Shown: one piece after another, positions 1 through 5,406 of the stretch
How positions within the stretch are numbered: position 1 is the stretch's first letter
Layout of the letters: each line of letters opens with the position of its first letter
Origin: an uncultured Clostridia bacterium
Lineage (GTDB): Bacteria > Bacillota > Clostridia > TANB77 > CAG-508
Length of the DNA stretch: 6,039 nt
Assembly: GCA_944393275.1 (NCBI GenBank)
Contig: CALXZQ010000065.1
Span: 1 to 6,039 of the forward strand
Reading direction: 5' to 3'
The notes under the pieces: generated by a model
Seen by the model: only the letters and a program-made list of their open reading frames with translations
Databases searched by the model: none
What the model was told of the DNA's origin: nothing
Position numbers and translations under genes: made by a program

Positions 1-732
1 AGTGTTCATATTCCCGTTATATTAACACAAAGTGGTTTAACAGATGTTGTATATAATGATTTTTATATAGGAAAAAATGCTGATGTTGTTATAGTTGCAG
101 GTTGTGGTATACACAATAGCTCTTGTGAAACTTCAGAGCATGATGGAATTCATAGCTTTTTCTTAGAAGAAGGAGCAAAAGTTAAATATATCGAAAAACA
201 TTATGGTGAAGGACATGGTTCTGGAAAAAGAGTATTAAATCCTCAAACTATTGTACATCTTAAAAAAGGAAGTACTTTAGAAATGGAAACAGTTCAAATA
301 AAAGGTGTAGACTCTACAATTAGAGAAACCTCTGGTGACTTAGATTCTGATTCTAATCTAATAGTAACAGAAAAAATATTAACTGAAGGAACTCAAACTG
401 CCAAAACAATATTTAATGTTGAATTAAATGGAGAAAATTCTAGTACAAAAGTTACTTCTCGTTCTATCGCTAAAGAAAATTCATATCAAGAATTTGTATC
501 TAATGTTAGTGGTAATACTAAATGTTTTGGTCATGTAGAATGTGATGCAATAATAATGGATAATGGCAAAGTTGTTGCTATTCCTAAAATTTCTGCCAAC
601 AATGTTGAAGCAAATCTAGTACATGAAGCAGCTATAGGAAAAATAGCAGGTGATCAATTAATTAAATTAATGTCTCTTGGTCTTACAGAAGCTCAGGCTG
701 AAGAGCAAATAATAAATGGATTCTTAAAATAG
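1..732 (+). CDS. sufB: SufB/SufD-family Fe-S cluster assembly protein, C-terminal part (5'-truncated by window edge)
   Basis: The frame is open from base 1 to the TAG at 730-732, giving the last 243 residues; the true start lies before the window, and the ATG at 283 is internal. The protein is a beta-helix scaffold subunit that, with the ATPase SufC, builds Fe-S clusters in the cytoplasm. The visible part carries the family's 'AGCGIHN' segment (Cys35 of the fragment), 'GHVECDAIIMDNG' (Cys181), and 'LVHEAAIGKIAGDQL' (His208-Glu209), ending in the usual helical 'GLTEAQAEEQIINGFLK'. From memory of the E. coli protein, Cys181 and His208-Glu209 align with SufB Cys405 and His433-Glu434, residues implicated in cluster assembly. 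Their presence favours SufB over SufD. The short style resembles the minimal SufBC systems of anaerobes, and sufC would be expected upstream, outside the window. It could be annotated only as 'SufD family'; the family is certain, the B/D choice less so. Confidence 0.9.
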   Translation, partial: SVHIPVILTQSGLTDVVYNDFYIGKNADVVIVAGCGIHNSSCETSEHDGIHSFFLEEGAKVKYIEKHYGEGHGSGKRVLNPQTIVHLKKGSTLEMETVQIKGVDSTIRETSGDLDSDSNLIVTEKILTEGTQTAKTIFNVELNGENSSTKVTSRSIAKENSYQEFVSNVSGNTKCFGHVECDAIIMDNGKVVAIPKISANNVEANLVHEAAIGKIAGDQLIKLMSLGLTEAQAEEQIINGFLK

Positions 733-745
733 AATCCATTTTTAT
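714..745 (+). terminator. Intrinsic terminator of the suf gene, overlapping its stop codon
   Basis: Bases 714-724 (AAATGGATTCT) pair perfectly with 731-741 (AGAATCCATTT), an 11-bp stem around the 6-base loop 725-730. A run of five T (739-743) overlaps the stem's descending arm. The left arm encodes the last residues of the protein, and the TAG stop (730-732) lies at the loop/right-arm junction. The stem is only moderately GC-rich, but it is perfect and followed by T residues, so rho-independent termination is likely. Confidence 0.75.
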
Positions 746-806
746 AGTTATATCTTCTCATTTATAATGATTTAAATTTTTTTAAATACTTTATTTTTTC
801 CTTCAC

Positions 807-868
807 TTGTCATATAATTATTGCATAGAATATATAAATATATAATCTATATTTAATTCTCTTATAAT
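807..868 (+). promoter_or_regulatory. Probable dapA promoter region (exact boxes ambiguous)
   Basis: The 152-base gap after the suf terminator must hold the start signals of dapA. Several -10-like hexamers are present: TATAAT at 813-818, TATAAT at 841-846 and TATAAT at 863-868. The last is too close to the ribosome binding site (AAGGAG, 871-876) to be used. A TTGTCA at 807-812 could serve as -35 for TATATA at 831-836 with an 18-base spacer. An AT-only inverted repeat, TAAATATA (835-842) with TATATTTA (848-855), overlaps this region and might be an operator, but could equally be chance in such AT-rich DNA. The leader is too short for a lysine riboswitch or T-box, and no conserved riboswitch core is visible. 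Confidence 0.35.
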
Positions 869-884
869 TTAAGGAGACTATAAA

Positions 885-1769
885 ATGAAAAAAATAATTT
901 TTAAAGGTTGTGGGACTGCCATCTCTACCCCATTTACAAATGATGGCGTAAATTTTGAGGAATTTGGAAGATTAATAGAGTTTCAAATTTCAGAAGGTGT
1001 TGATAGTATTATAGTTTGTGGAACTACTGGAGAGTCAGCTACAATGTCTGATGATGAAAGAAAAGCTACAATCAAGTTTGCTATTGACAAAATAAATAAA
1101 AGAGTTCCTGTTATAGTTGGAACTGGTGCTAATAATACATATCACGCTATTCAAATGACAAAATATGCTGAGAGTGTTGGTGCTGATGCAGCTTTAGTTG
1201 TTACACCATATTACAATAAAACTACTCAAGCAGGCCTTGTTGCACATTATAAAGCAATTGCTAGTCAGACTACTTTACCTATTATTGTATACAGCGTTCC
1301 TAGCAGAACTGGAGTGAATGTTACCCCAGAAACATGTTTAGCACTTTCAAAGATAGATAATATAGTCGCTATAAAAGAGGCTAGCGGAAATCTATCTCAG
1401 GTTGCTCAAATTGTTAGTTTATGTGGTAGTAATTTAAATATATACTCAGGAAATGATGACCAAATACTACCAATTTTATCTTTAGGTGGCATAGGTGTTA
1501 TCTCTGTTTTATCTAATATTGCCCCTAAATTTACTCATAATATGATTCAAAACTATTTTGATGGTAATATATCTAAAGCAACTGATATGCAAATACAATC
1601 TATAGATTTAATAAACAGTTTATTCTGTGAGGTAAATCCTATTCCTGTAAAAGAAGCTTTAAATATGATGGGATATAACTTTGGTATTCCAAGACTACCT
1701 TTAGTAGAATTATCTGAAAATGGTAAAAATAGGCTAAAAAATTCTATGGAAAAATTTGGATTAATTTAA
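885..1769 (+). CDS. dapA: 4-hydroxy-tetrahydrodipicolinate synthase (DapA)
   Basis: This cytoplasmic TIM-barrel lyase condenses pyruvate with aspartate semialdehyde, the committed step of the DAP/lysine branch. The product has 294 residues, the usual family length. Visible signatures are 'GTTGES' (46-51, with Thr47 and Thr48 in the active site), 'TPYYNK' (107-112), 'VYSVPSRTG' (135-143, with Tyr136 the proton-relay Tyr and Arg141 the substrate-binding Arg), and 'AIKEASGN' with Lys164, which forms the Schiff base with pyruvate (E. coli Lys161). 'SGNDDQ' follows at 188-193. The catalytic set is complete. Residues aligning with the E. coli lysine-effector contacts His53, His56 and Glu84 are Asp56, Arg59 and His87 here, so E. 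coli-type lysine inhibition is doubtful. The ATG at 885 is preceded by AAGGAG (871-876) at 8 bases, which supports this start. The HD gene and dapB follow on the same strand. Confidence 0.97.
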   Translation: MKKIIFKGCGTAISTPFTNDGVNFEEFGRLIEFQISEGVDSIIVCGTTGESATMSDDERKATIKFAIDKINKRVPVIVGTGANNTYHAIQMTKYAESVGADAALVVTPYYNKTTQAGLVAHYKAIASQTTLPIIVYSVPSRTGVNVTPETCLALSKIDNIVAIKEASGNLSQVAQIVSLCGSNLNIYSGNDDQILPILSLGGIGVISVLSNIAPKFTHNMIQNYFDGNISKATDMQIQSIDLINSLFCEVNPIPVKEALNMMGYNFGIPRLPLVELSENGKNRLKNSMEKFGLI

Positions 1770-1814
1770 AATTATTAACATTATATTAATTATATATCTT
1801 TTTATATCGCAATA

Positions 1815-1823
1815 TGCTATAAT
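1815..1823 (+). promoter_or_regulatory. Extended -10 promoter upstream of the HD-domain gene
   Basis: TGCTATAAT fits the extended -10 consensus (TGnTATAAT) exactly. It lies 32 bases before the ATG at 1856, so a transcript would start near 1830 and keep the AGGAG at 1841-1845. The -35 region (about 1795-1800, TATCTT) is poor, which is tolerated with an extended -10. No clear terminator separates dapA from this gene, so it may be an additional promoter inside a dapA-HD-dapB transcript rather than the only one. Confidence 0.5.
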
Positions 1824-1855
1824 TATTTTAATTAATAATTAGGAGTGACTATAAA

Positions 1856-2404
1856 ATGTCTTTGCTAAAAACTAAAGAAAATACTAATGATGTAAATATA
1901 GAATTTGAAAACATTATAAAAGATCTAATAGATAGTTCTACTGTTCAAGAGATGAAAAAATATATGCAACATTGTGATACCTCTTGTTTCGATCACTGTA
2001 GAAATGTTGCATATTATAGTTTTATCTTATGTAAAAAATTAAATTTAGATTATTCTTCGGCTGCTCGTGGAGCTATGTTACATGATTTATTTTTATATAA
2101 TTGGAGAAAATCACAAAGATCTGTAAAATTAGAAGGTCTTCATGCTTTTGTTCATCCTAAAATAGCCTTAAAAAATTCATCAAAATTTTTTGATTTAAAT
2201 GATATTGAGAAAGATGTTATTTTAAAACATATGTGGCCTTTAACAATAAAGTTTCCTAGGTATATAGAAAGTTTTGTTATTACTTTTGTAGATAAGTTTT
2301 GCGCTATTAAAGAGACAATAGACTATATACGAAAAAAGGATTCTTATATTTACATATATAGATATTCAACAATTTTATTAGCTTTTTTAGTATTAAATAT
2401 TTAA
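1856..2404 (+). CDS. HD-domain protein, putative metal-dependent phosphohydrolase of unknown substrate
   Basis: The product has 182 residues and is predicted cytoplasmic. It carries the HD-superfamily signature in order: His47 ('FDHCRNVAYYS'), the His76-Asp77 doublet ('GAMLHDLFLYNWR'), His96 and His100 ('LHAFVHPKIAL'), His124 ('ILKHMWPLT') and Asp146 ('TFVDKFCA'). The H...HD...D set is complete, so metal binding and phosphohydrolase activity are likely. The additional His residues are compatible with a two-metal site. The overall order recalls the YqeK-type diadenosine tetraphosphatases, but 'HMWPLT' and the surrounding motifs mark a different, uncharacterised group that I recall from clostridial genomes. 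The last 20 residues ('YRYSTILLAFLVLNI' at the end) are hydrophobic, probably a packing helix rather than a membrane anchor. AGGAG at 1841-1845 sits 10 bases before the ATG. dapB starts 18 bases after the stop, so the two are probably cotranscribed. No substrate can be assigned from sequence. Confidence 0.85.
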   Translation: MSLLKTKENTNDVNIEFENIIKDLIDSSTVQEMKKYMQHCDTSCFDHCRNVAYYSFILCKKLNLDYSSAARGAMLHDLFLYNWRKSQRSVKLEGLHAFVHPKIALKNSSKFFDLNDIEKDVILKHMWPLTIKFPRYIESFVITFVDKFCAIKETIDYIRKKDSYIYIYRYSTILLAFLVLNI

Positions 2405-2422
2405 AAAGAGGAGTTATAATAT

Positions 2423-3175
2423 ATGGTAAAAATATTAGTAAATGGTTGTACTGGTAGAATGGGACAAGAAGTAATAAAAGCTATTGATTCAGATGAAGAT
2501 TTGGTTTTGTTAGGAGGTTTTGATAGAGTAAATACTGGCGAATATGCTTTTCCAATATATACTAATATAAATGAAATTGAGGAAAAGCCTGATGTAATTG
2601 TAGACTTTTCAGTTCCTGTTGCTACATTTAAAATTTTAGAATATGCAAGAAAATTCCATGTTCCAATTGTAATTGCTACTACAGGTTTTGACAATGAGCA
2701 ATTAGAAAAAATATCTGATTTTTCAAAAGATATTCCTATTTTTAAATCTTCTAATATGTCCTATGATATAAATCTTATGGTTAAGTTAGTAGCAGATTTA
2801 GCAAAAAAATTAAAAGGAACAGATATAGAGATTATTGAAACACATCACAATAGAAAAGTGGACAGCCCAAGTGGTACTGCAATATTACTTGCTGATAGTA
2901 TAAATGAAGCTTTAGGTGGTTCAATGAAATATGAATTTGATAGACATAATAAACATGAAAAAAGAGAAAAAAATGAAATAGGTTTTTCTTCAATAAGAGG
3001 AGGCAATATTGTTGGTGAACATATTGTTCAATTTTATGGAGAAAATGAAACATTTGAAATCAAACATACTTCTTATTCAAGAACTGTTTTTGCTGAAGGC
3101 GCATTAAAAGCTGCTAAGTTTATAATAAAACAAAAAAATGGCTTATATAATATGGATGATTTAATAAATGTTTAA
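2423..3175 (+). CDS. dapB: 4-hydroxy-tetrahydrodipicolinate reductase (DapB)
   Basis: This cytoplasmic enzyme reduces the DapA product to tetrahydrodipicolinate with NAD(P)H, the next step of the DAP/lysine pathway. The 250-residue product is slightly shorter than the E. coli enzyme and typical for Bacillota. An N-terminal Rossmann fold is shown by 'GCTGRMGQEV' (8-17), then 'DFSVP' (61-65) and 'ATTGFD' (85-90). The substrate domain has 'HHNRKVDSPSGTA' (141-153), the hallmark motif with the catalytic His pair, Lys145 and the binding loop. 'SIRGGNIVGEH' (190-200) and 'HTSYSRTVFAEGALKAAKF' follow. Asp34-Arg35 occupies the position of the E. coli Glu38-Arg39 pair that contacts the cofactor ribose, which is compatible with use of NADH and NADPH. 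GAGGAG (2408-2413) lies 9 bases before the ATG, supporting the start. A strong terminator follows, closing the operon. Confidence 0.97.
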   Translation: MVKILVNGCTGRMGQEVIKAIDSDEDLVLLGGFDRVNTGEYAFPIYTNINEIEEKPDVIVDFSVPVATFKILEYARKFHVPIVIATTGFDNEQLEKISDFSKDIPIFKSSNMSYDINLMVKLVADLAKKLKGTDIEIIETHHNRKVDSPSGTAILLADSINEALGGSMKYEFDRHNKHEKREKNEIGFSSIRGGNIVGEHIVQFYGENETFEIKHTSYSRTVFAEGALKAAKFIIKQKNGLYNMDDLINV

Positions 3176-3186
3176 GGTTAAGATTT

Positions 3187-3225
3187 TACACTCCTATTCC
3201 TATTTGGAATGGGAGTGTATTTTTT
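3187..3225 (+). terminator. Intrinsic terminator after dapB
   Basis: Bases 3187-3200 pair with 3206-3219 around the 5-base loop TATTT. This is a 14-bp stem with a single G-T wobble (T3195 with G3211), followed by six T (3220-3225). It lies 11 bases after the dapB stop. The minus-strand side lacks a T run, so it acts mainly on the + strand. Confidence 0.9.
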
Positions 3226-3254
3226 ATACAATATTTTTATAAATAGTTTATTTT

Positions 3255-3289
3255 AAAAATTTCCCAGTGTTAGTATAACACTAGGAAAT
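3255..3289 (-). terminator. Intrinsic terminator after the cyclophilin gene (minus strand)
   Basis: Bases 3259-3272 (ATTTCCCAGTGTTA) pair with 3276-3289 (TAACACTAGGAAAT) around the loop GTA, with one C-A mismatch at 3265/3283. Read on the minus strand, the stem is followed by five T (complement of A3255-3259). It lies 19 bases past the isomerase stop codon and terminates the presumed radA-disA-isomerase transcript. It is separate from the dapB terminator, so the convergent operons each have their own signal. Confidence 0.85.
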
Positions 3290-3308
3290 CATTATCTTTA
3301 TTATTTTA

Positions 3309-4277
3309 TTATTCTAATGAATCTGTATCAAATCCATATGTGTCTGATAACCATTGATTATAGTCAAATGGTTTTAAAACTTCTGGCTTTTTATATGTTT
3401 CTCCAAATGTATCTATAGTTACACTTTTTATAACTGGTGGATTTACAGGTGTACTTATTTCTTCATCTGAACTTCCTTCATCTTCTGTTTCTCCGCTTTC
3501 TGTGTCTCCATCATCTTTTGCTTTAACTTCTACAGATTTTATTTTATCTAACACATCTAATCCTTCAATTACTTTTCCAAATGGTGCATATTGTCCATTT
3601 AAATTACTGTTATCTTCTGTAACAATAAAGAATTGTGAACCTGCTGAATTATATCCTTCTTCATATAATCCCATTTGACTATAATCTGATCTTGCCATAG
3701 ATATAACACCTTTATCATGTCTTAAAGAATTTTGTGTATATCTATTCATAGAAAATTCACCTTTTATTGAATATTCTACATTTAAAAAGTCTTTAAATAT
3801 TTCATTTAGGTCTTTTCCTTCTTTTTCAGCATTTTTTAATTCACTATATGTTTTAATTTCTATGTTGTTTTCTGTATTTTCGTAAACTCCATCATAGAAT
3901 GTTTCTAGTATTGTTTCAAATAACTCTTTATCATTTAATACTTCATCTAGATCATATAAATCACTTAATTCTACAGAACCACTACCTGTTCCTTCTTTAT
4001 CTCCACCTTGTATCATGAAATCTGCTATTATTCTGTGGAAAGTTAATCCATTATAGAATCCTCTATTTGCTAAAGCTATAAAGTTTTCAACAGTATTTGG
4101 TGCTAACTCTGGATATAATTCTATTTTCATAGTTCCAAATCCTTCTACTTCCATTGTTGCTATTGGATTTTGTGGTTTATATGTAACTTTTCTATATATA
4201 GAAAAGCCTACTACTCCTATTAACACAATTAGTATTATTATTGCAATAATCATCATAATTTTTGTAAAAATTTTCAT
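3309..4277 (-). CDS. Membrane-anchored cyclophilin-type peptidyl-prolyl cis-trans isomerase
   Basis: The product has 322 residues. Residues 6-27 form one strongly hydrophobic segment after 'MKIFTK' and before 'YRK', so the catalytic part should lie outside the membrane. There is no Cys anywhere, so it is not a lipoprotein; it is an uncleaved anchor or a secreted form. The cyclophilin fold runs from about residue 38 to 290. 'LTFHRIIADFMIQGGD' (78-93) gives the catalytic Arg82 with Phe87 and Gln90 (cyclophilin A Arg55, Phe60, Gln63). 'KGVISMAR' (189-196), 'SAGSQFFI' (211-218) and 'APFGKVIEG' (231-239) complete the active site. Two insertions stand out: a charged stretch of about 65 residues (roughly 104-170), and an acidic linker (252-280) before the final strand 'PVIKSVTID'. 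The expected role is folding of exported proteins. AGGAGG (4284-4289) lies 6 bases upstream of the ATG. The gene starts 35 bases after disA and is probably in its operon. Confidence 0.92.
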   Translation of the reverse strand: MKIFTKIMMIIAIIILIVLIGVVGFSIYRKVTYKPQNPIATMEVEGFGTMKIELYPELAPNTVENFIALANRGFYNGLTFHRIIADFMIQGGDKEGTGSGSVELSDLYDLDEVLNDKELFETILETFYDGVYENTENNIEIKTYSELKNAEKEGKDLNEIFKDFLNVEYSIKGEFSMNRYTQNSLRHDKGVISMARSDYSQMGLYEEGYNSAGSQFFIVTEDNSNLNGQYAPFGKVIEGLDVLDKIKSVEVKAKDDGDTESGETEDEGSSDEEISTPVNPPVIKSVTIDTFGETYKKPEVLKPFDYNQWLSDTYGFDTDSLE

Positions 4278-4311
4278 TTTTTTCCTCCTAAGTTTACTAA
4301 TTTTCTTTCGA

Positions 4312-4340
4312 ATTATAACATTACATTATCAAAAACAAAT
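4312..4340 (-). promoter_or_regulatory. Possible internal promoter at the end of disA, driving the isomerase gene
   Basis: On the minus strand, bases 4320-4312 read TGTTATAAT, an exact extended -10 (TGnTATAAT) that overlaps the disA stop codon. TTTGTT (4339-4334) at a 16-base spacing is a weak -35. Transcription would start near 4305, just before the AGGAGG site of the isomerase gene. In AT-rich DNA such matches also occur by chance, so this is tentative. Confidence 0.35.
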
Positions 4341-5386
4341 TGTTCTTGCATTCTTCTTAAAGATTGTTTAACAGTTTTAGCTCTTATTTCTCCTACTCCT
4401 TCAACCTCATCTAGTTCAGGAATATCAGCCGCTAATATGTATTGGAATGTTTTAAATTTCTTTACTATATTATCAACAATATTACTTGGCATTCTTGGTA
4501 TCTTATTTAATAATCTATATCCTTTTGTATATACTCCTACATCTTCATAGCTATCAAATATATCATATCCTAGCAATTTCGCTATTACCTGTGGTTTAAG
4601 TAGATCATCATAATCTAAATCTATAATTTCTTGTAAGATCTTTTCAGGTGTTTTATTTTTTACAGATTTATAATCCTTTACAATTAATAGTTCTTCTTTT
4701 TCTAAGCCACCAACCAATTCTTCAAGTTGCATTGTAAGTAATCGTCCTTCTTGTCCTAATTCGTATATTCCTTTTTGAACCTCTTCTACGATTTTCATAA
4801 CCATTTCCGCCCTTTGAATTGCCGTTATTACATTATCTAAGGTTACAATATCATTAAATTCGTACTCATTTAAGATACTTAGCTTACTATCAAAAACTTT
4901 CTTATATTTTTCTAATGTTTGAAGTGCTTGATTTGCTCTATTTAATACAATAGATGTATCTTGCATTGTGTATCTTAAATTTCCTTTAAATATAGTAATT
5001 ATATTTCTTCTTTGCGATATACTTATAACTAATGCCCCTGTTTGTTTTGCTGTACGTTCTGCTGTTCTATGCCTTGTTCCTGTTTCTCTTGTAGGTATCT
5101 CTGGTGAAGGTATTAATTGTGCATTGGCATACAAAATTTTCTTTAAGTCAGAGCTTAGTATTATTGCTCCATCCATTTTTGCAAGTTCATATAATTTAGA
5201 TGATGTATAGTCTTCATTAATATAAAACCCACCATCTACTAATTCAAGTGTCTCTTTTGTATCATCCATTACAATTAAGGCCCCTGTTTTTGCTTTAAGT
5301 ATATTATCTAATCCTTCTCTTATAGGTGTACCTGGTGCAATTAATTTTAGTATATCTGTTATTGTATTATCTTTATTTAGTCTCAC
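4313..5386 (-). CDS. disA: DNA integrity scanning protein DisA, diadenylate cyclase
   Basis: DisA is an octameric protein that makes cyclic di-AMP from two ATP and slows synthesis when it meets branched DNA. The 357-residue product is close to the B. subtilis protein (360). Domains in order are: the N-terminal DAC cyclase domain (about 10-140) with 'MDGAIILS' (71-78, DGA motif) and 'GTRHRTAER' (103-111, RHR motif), both needed for ATP binding and catalysis; a helical linker (about 150-290); and a C-terminal helix-hairpin-helix DNA-binding region with 'LDEVEGVGEIRAKTV' (325-339). All key motifs are intact. The start is GTG (5384-5386): an in-frame TAG lies directly upstream, so the frame cannot begin earlier, and N-terminal homology ('ILKLIAPGTPIREGLDNIL') begins soon after. 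AAAGGAG (5399-5405) lies 12 bases upstream, a rather long spacing. The gene follows radA by 20 bases, the classical order in Bacillota. Confidence 0.97.
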   Translation of the reverse strand: MRLNKDNTITDILKLIAPGTPIREGLDNILKAKTGALIVMDDTKETLELVDGGFYINEDYTSSKLYELAKMDGAIILSSDLKKILYANAQLIPSPEIPTRETGTRHRTAERTAKQTGALVISISQRRNIITIFKGNLRYTMQDTSIVLNRANQALQTLEKYKKVFDSKLSILNEYEFNDIVTLDNVITAIQRAEMVMKIVEEVQKGIYELGQEGRLLTMQLEELVGGLEKEELLIVKDYKSVKNKTPEKILQEIIDLDYDDLLKPQVIAKLLGYDIFDSYEDVGVYTKGYRLLNKIPRMPSNIVDNIVKKFKTFQYILAADIPELDEVEGVGEIRAKTVKQSLRRMQEQFVFDNVML

Positions 5387-5398
5387 CTAAATCACACT

Positions 5399-5405
5399 CT
5401 CCTTT
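5399..5405 (-). promoter_or_regulatory. Ribosome binding site of disA, deciding a GTG start
   Basis: On the minus strand AAAGGAG lies immediately after the radA stop codon and 12 bases before the disA GTG. A nearer GTG (5397-5395) is followed at once by TGA and cannot serve. No ATG is suitably placed, and the frame is closed upstream by TAG (5389-5387), leaving the GTG at 5386 as the best start. Confidence 0.65.
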
Positions 5406-5406
5406 A

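Noticed and set aside
733..884. Riboswitch (lysine or T-box) before dapA.
   Set aside because: The leader after any plausible start is under about 70 bases, AT-only in its pairing, and lacks a T-box sequence or lysine-riboswitch core.
1820..1841. Inverted repeat TAATTATT / AATAATTA with a 6-base loop before the HD gene, as terminator or operator.
   Set aside because: All pairs are A-T, there is no T run after it, and it overlaps the -10 box and abuts the Shine-Dalgarno; chance is likely in this composition.
2335..2404. Frameshift or truncation at the hydrophobic end of the HD protein, or a membrane anchor.
   Set aside because: The HD signature is complete before this point, the stop is followed directly by a good dapB ribosome binding site, and the stretch has Tyr, Arg and Asn within it and is short for a membrane helix.
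2401..3053. Minus-strand open frames at 2401-2694 (97 residues) and 2832-3053 (73 residues).
   Set aside because: They lie wholly opposite dapB, show no family signature, and have low-complexity, Phe/His/Tyr- or Ser/Ile-rich composition typical of antisense frames in AT-rich DNA.
4968..5210. Plus-strand open frame of 80 residues with hydrophobic stretches.
   Set aside because: It is antisense to the conserved catalytic domain of disA and has no convincing ribosome binding site or recognisable family.
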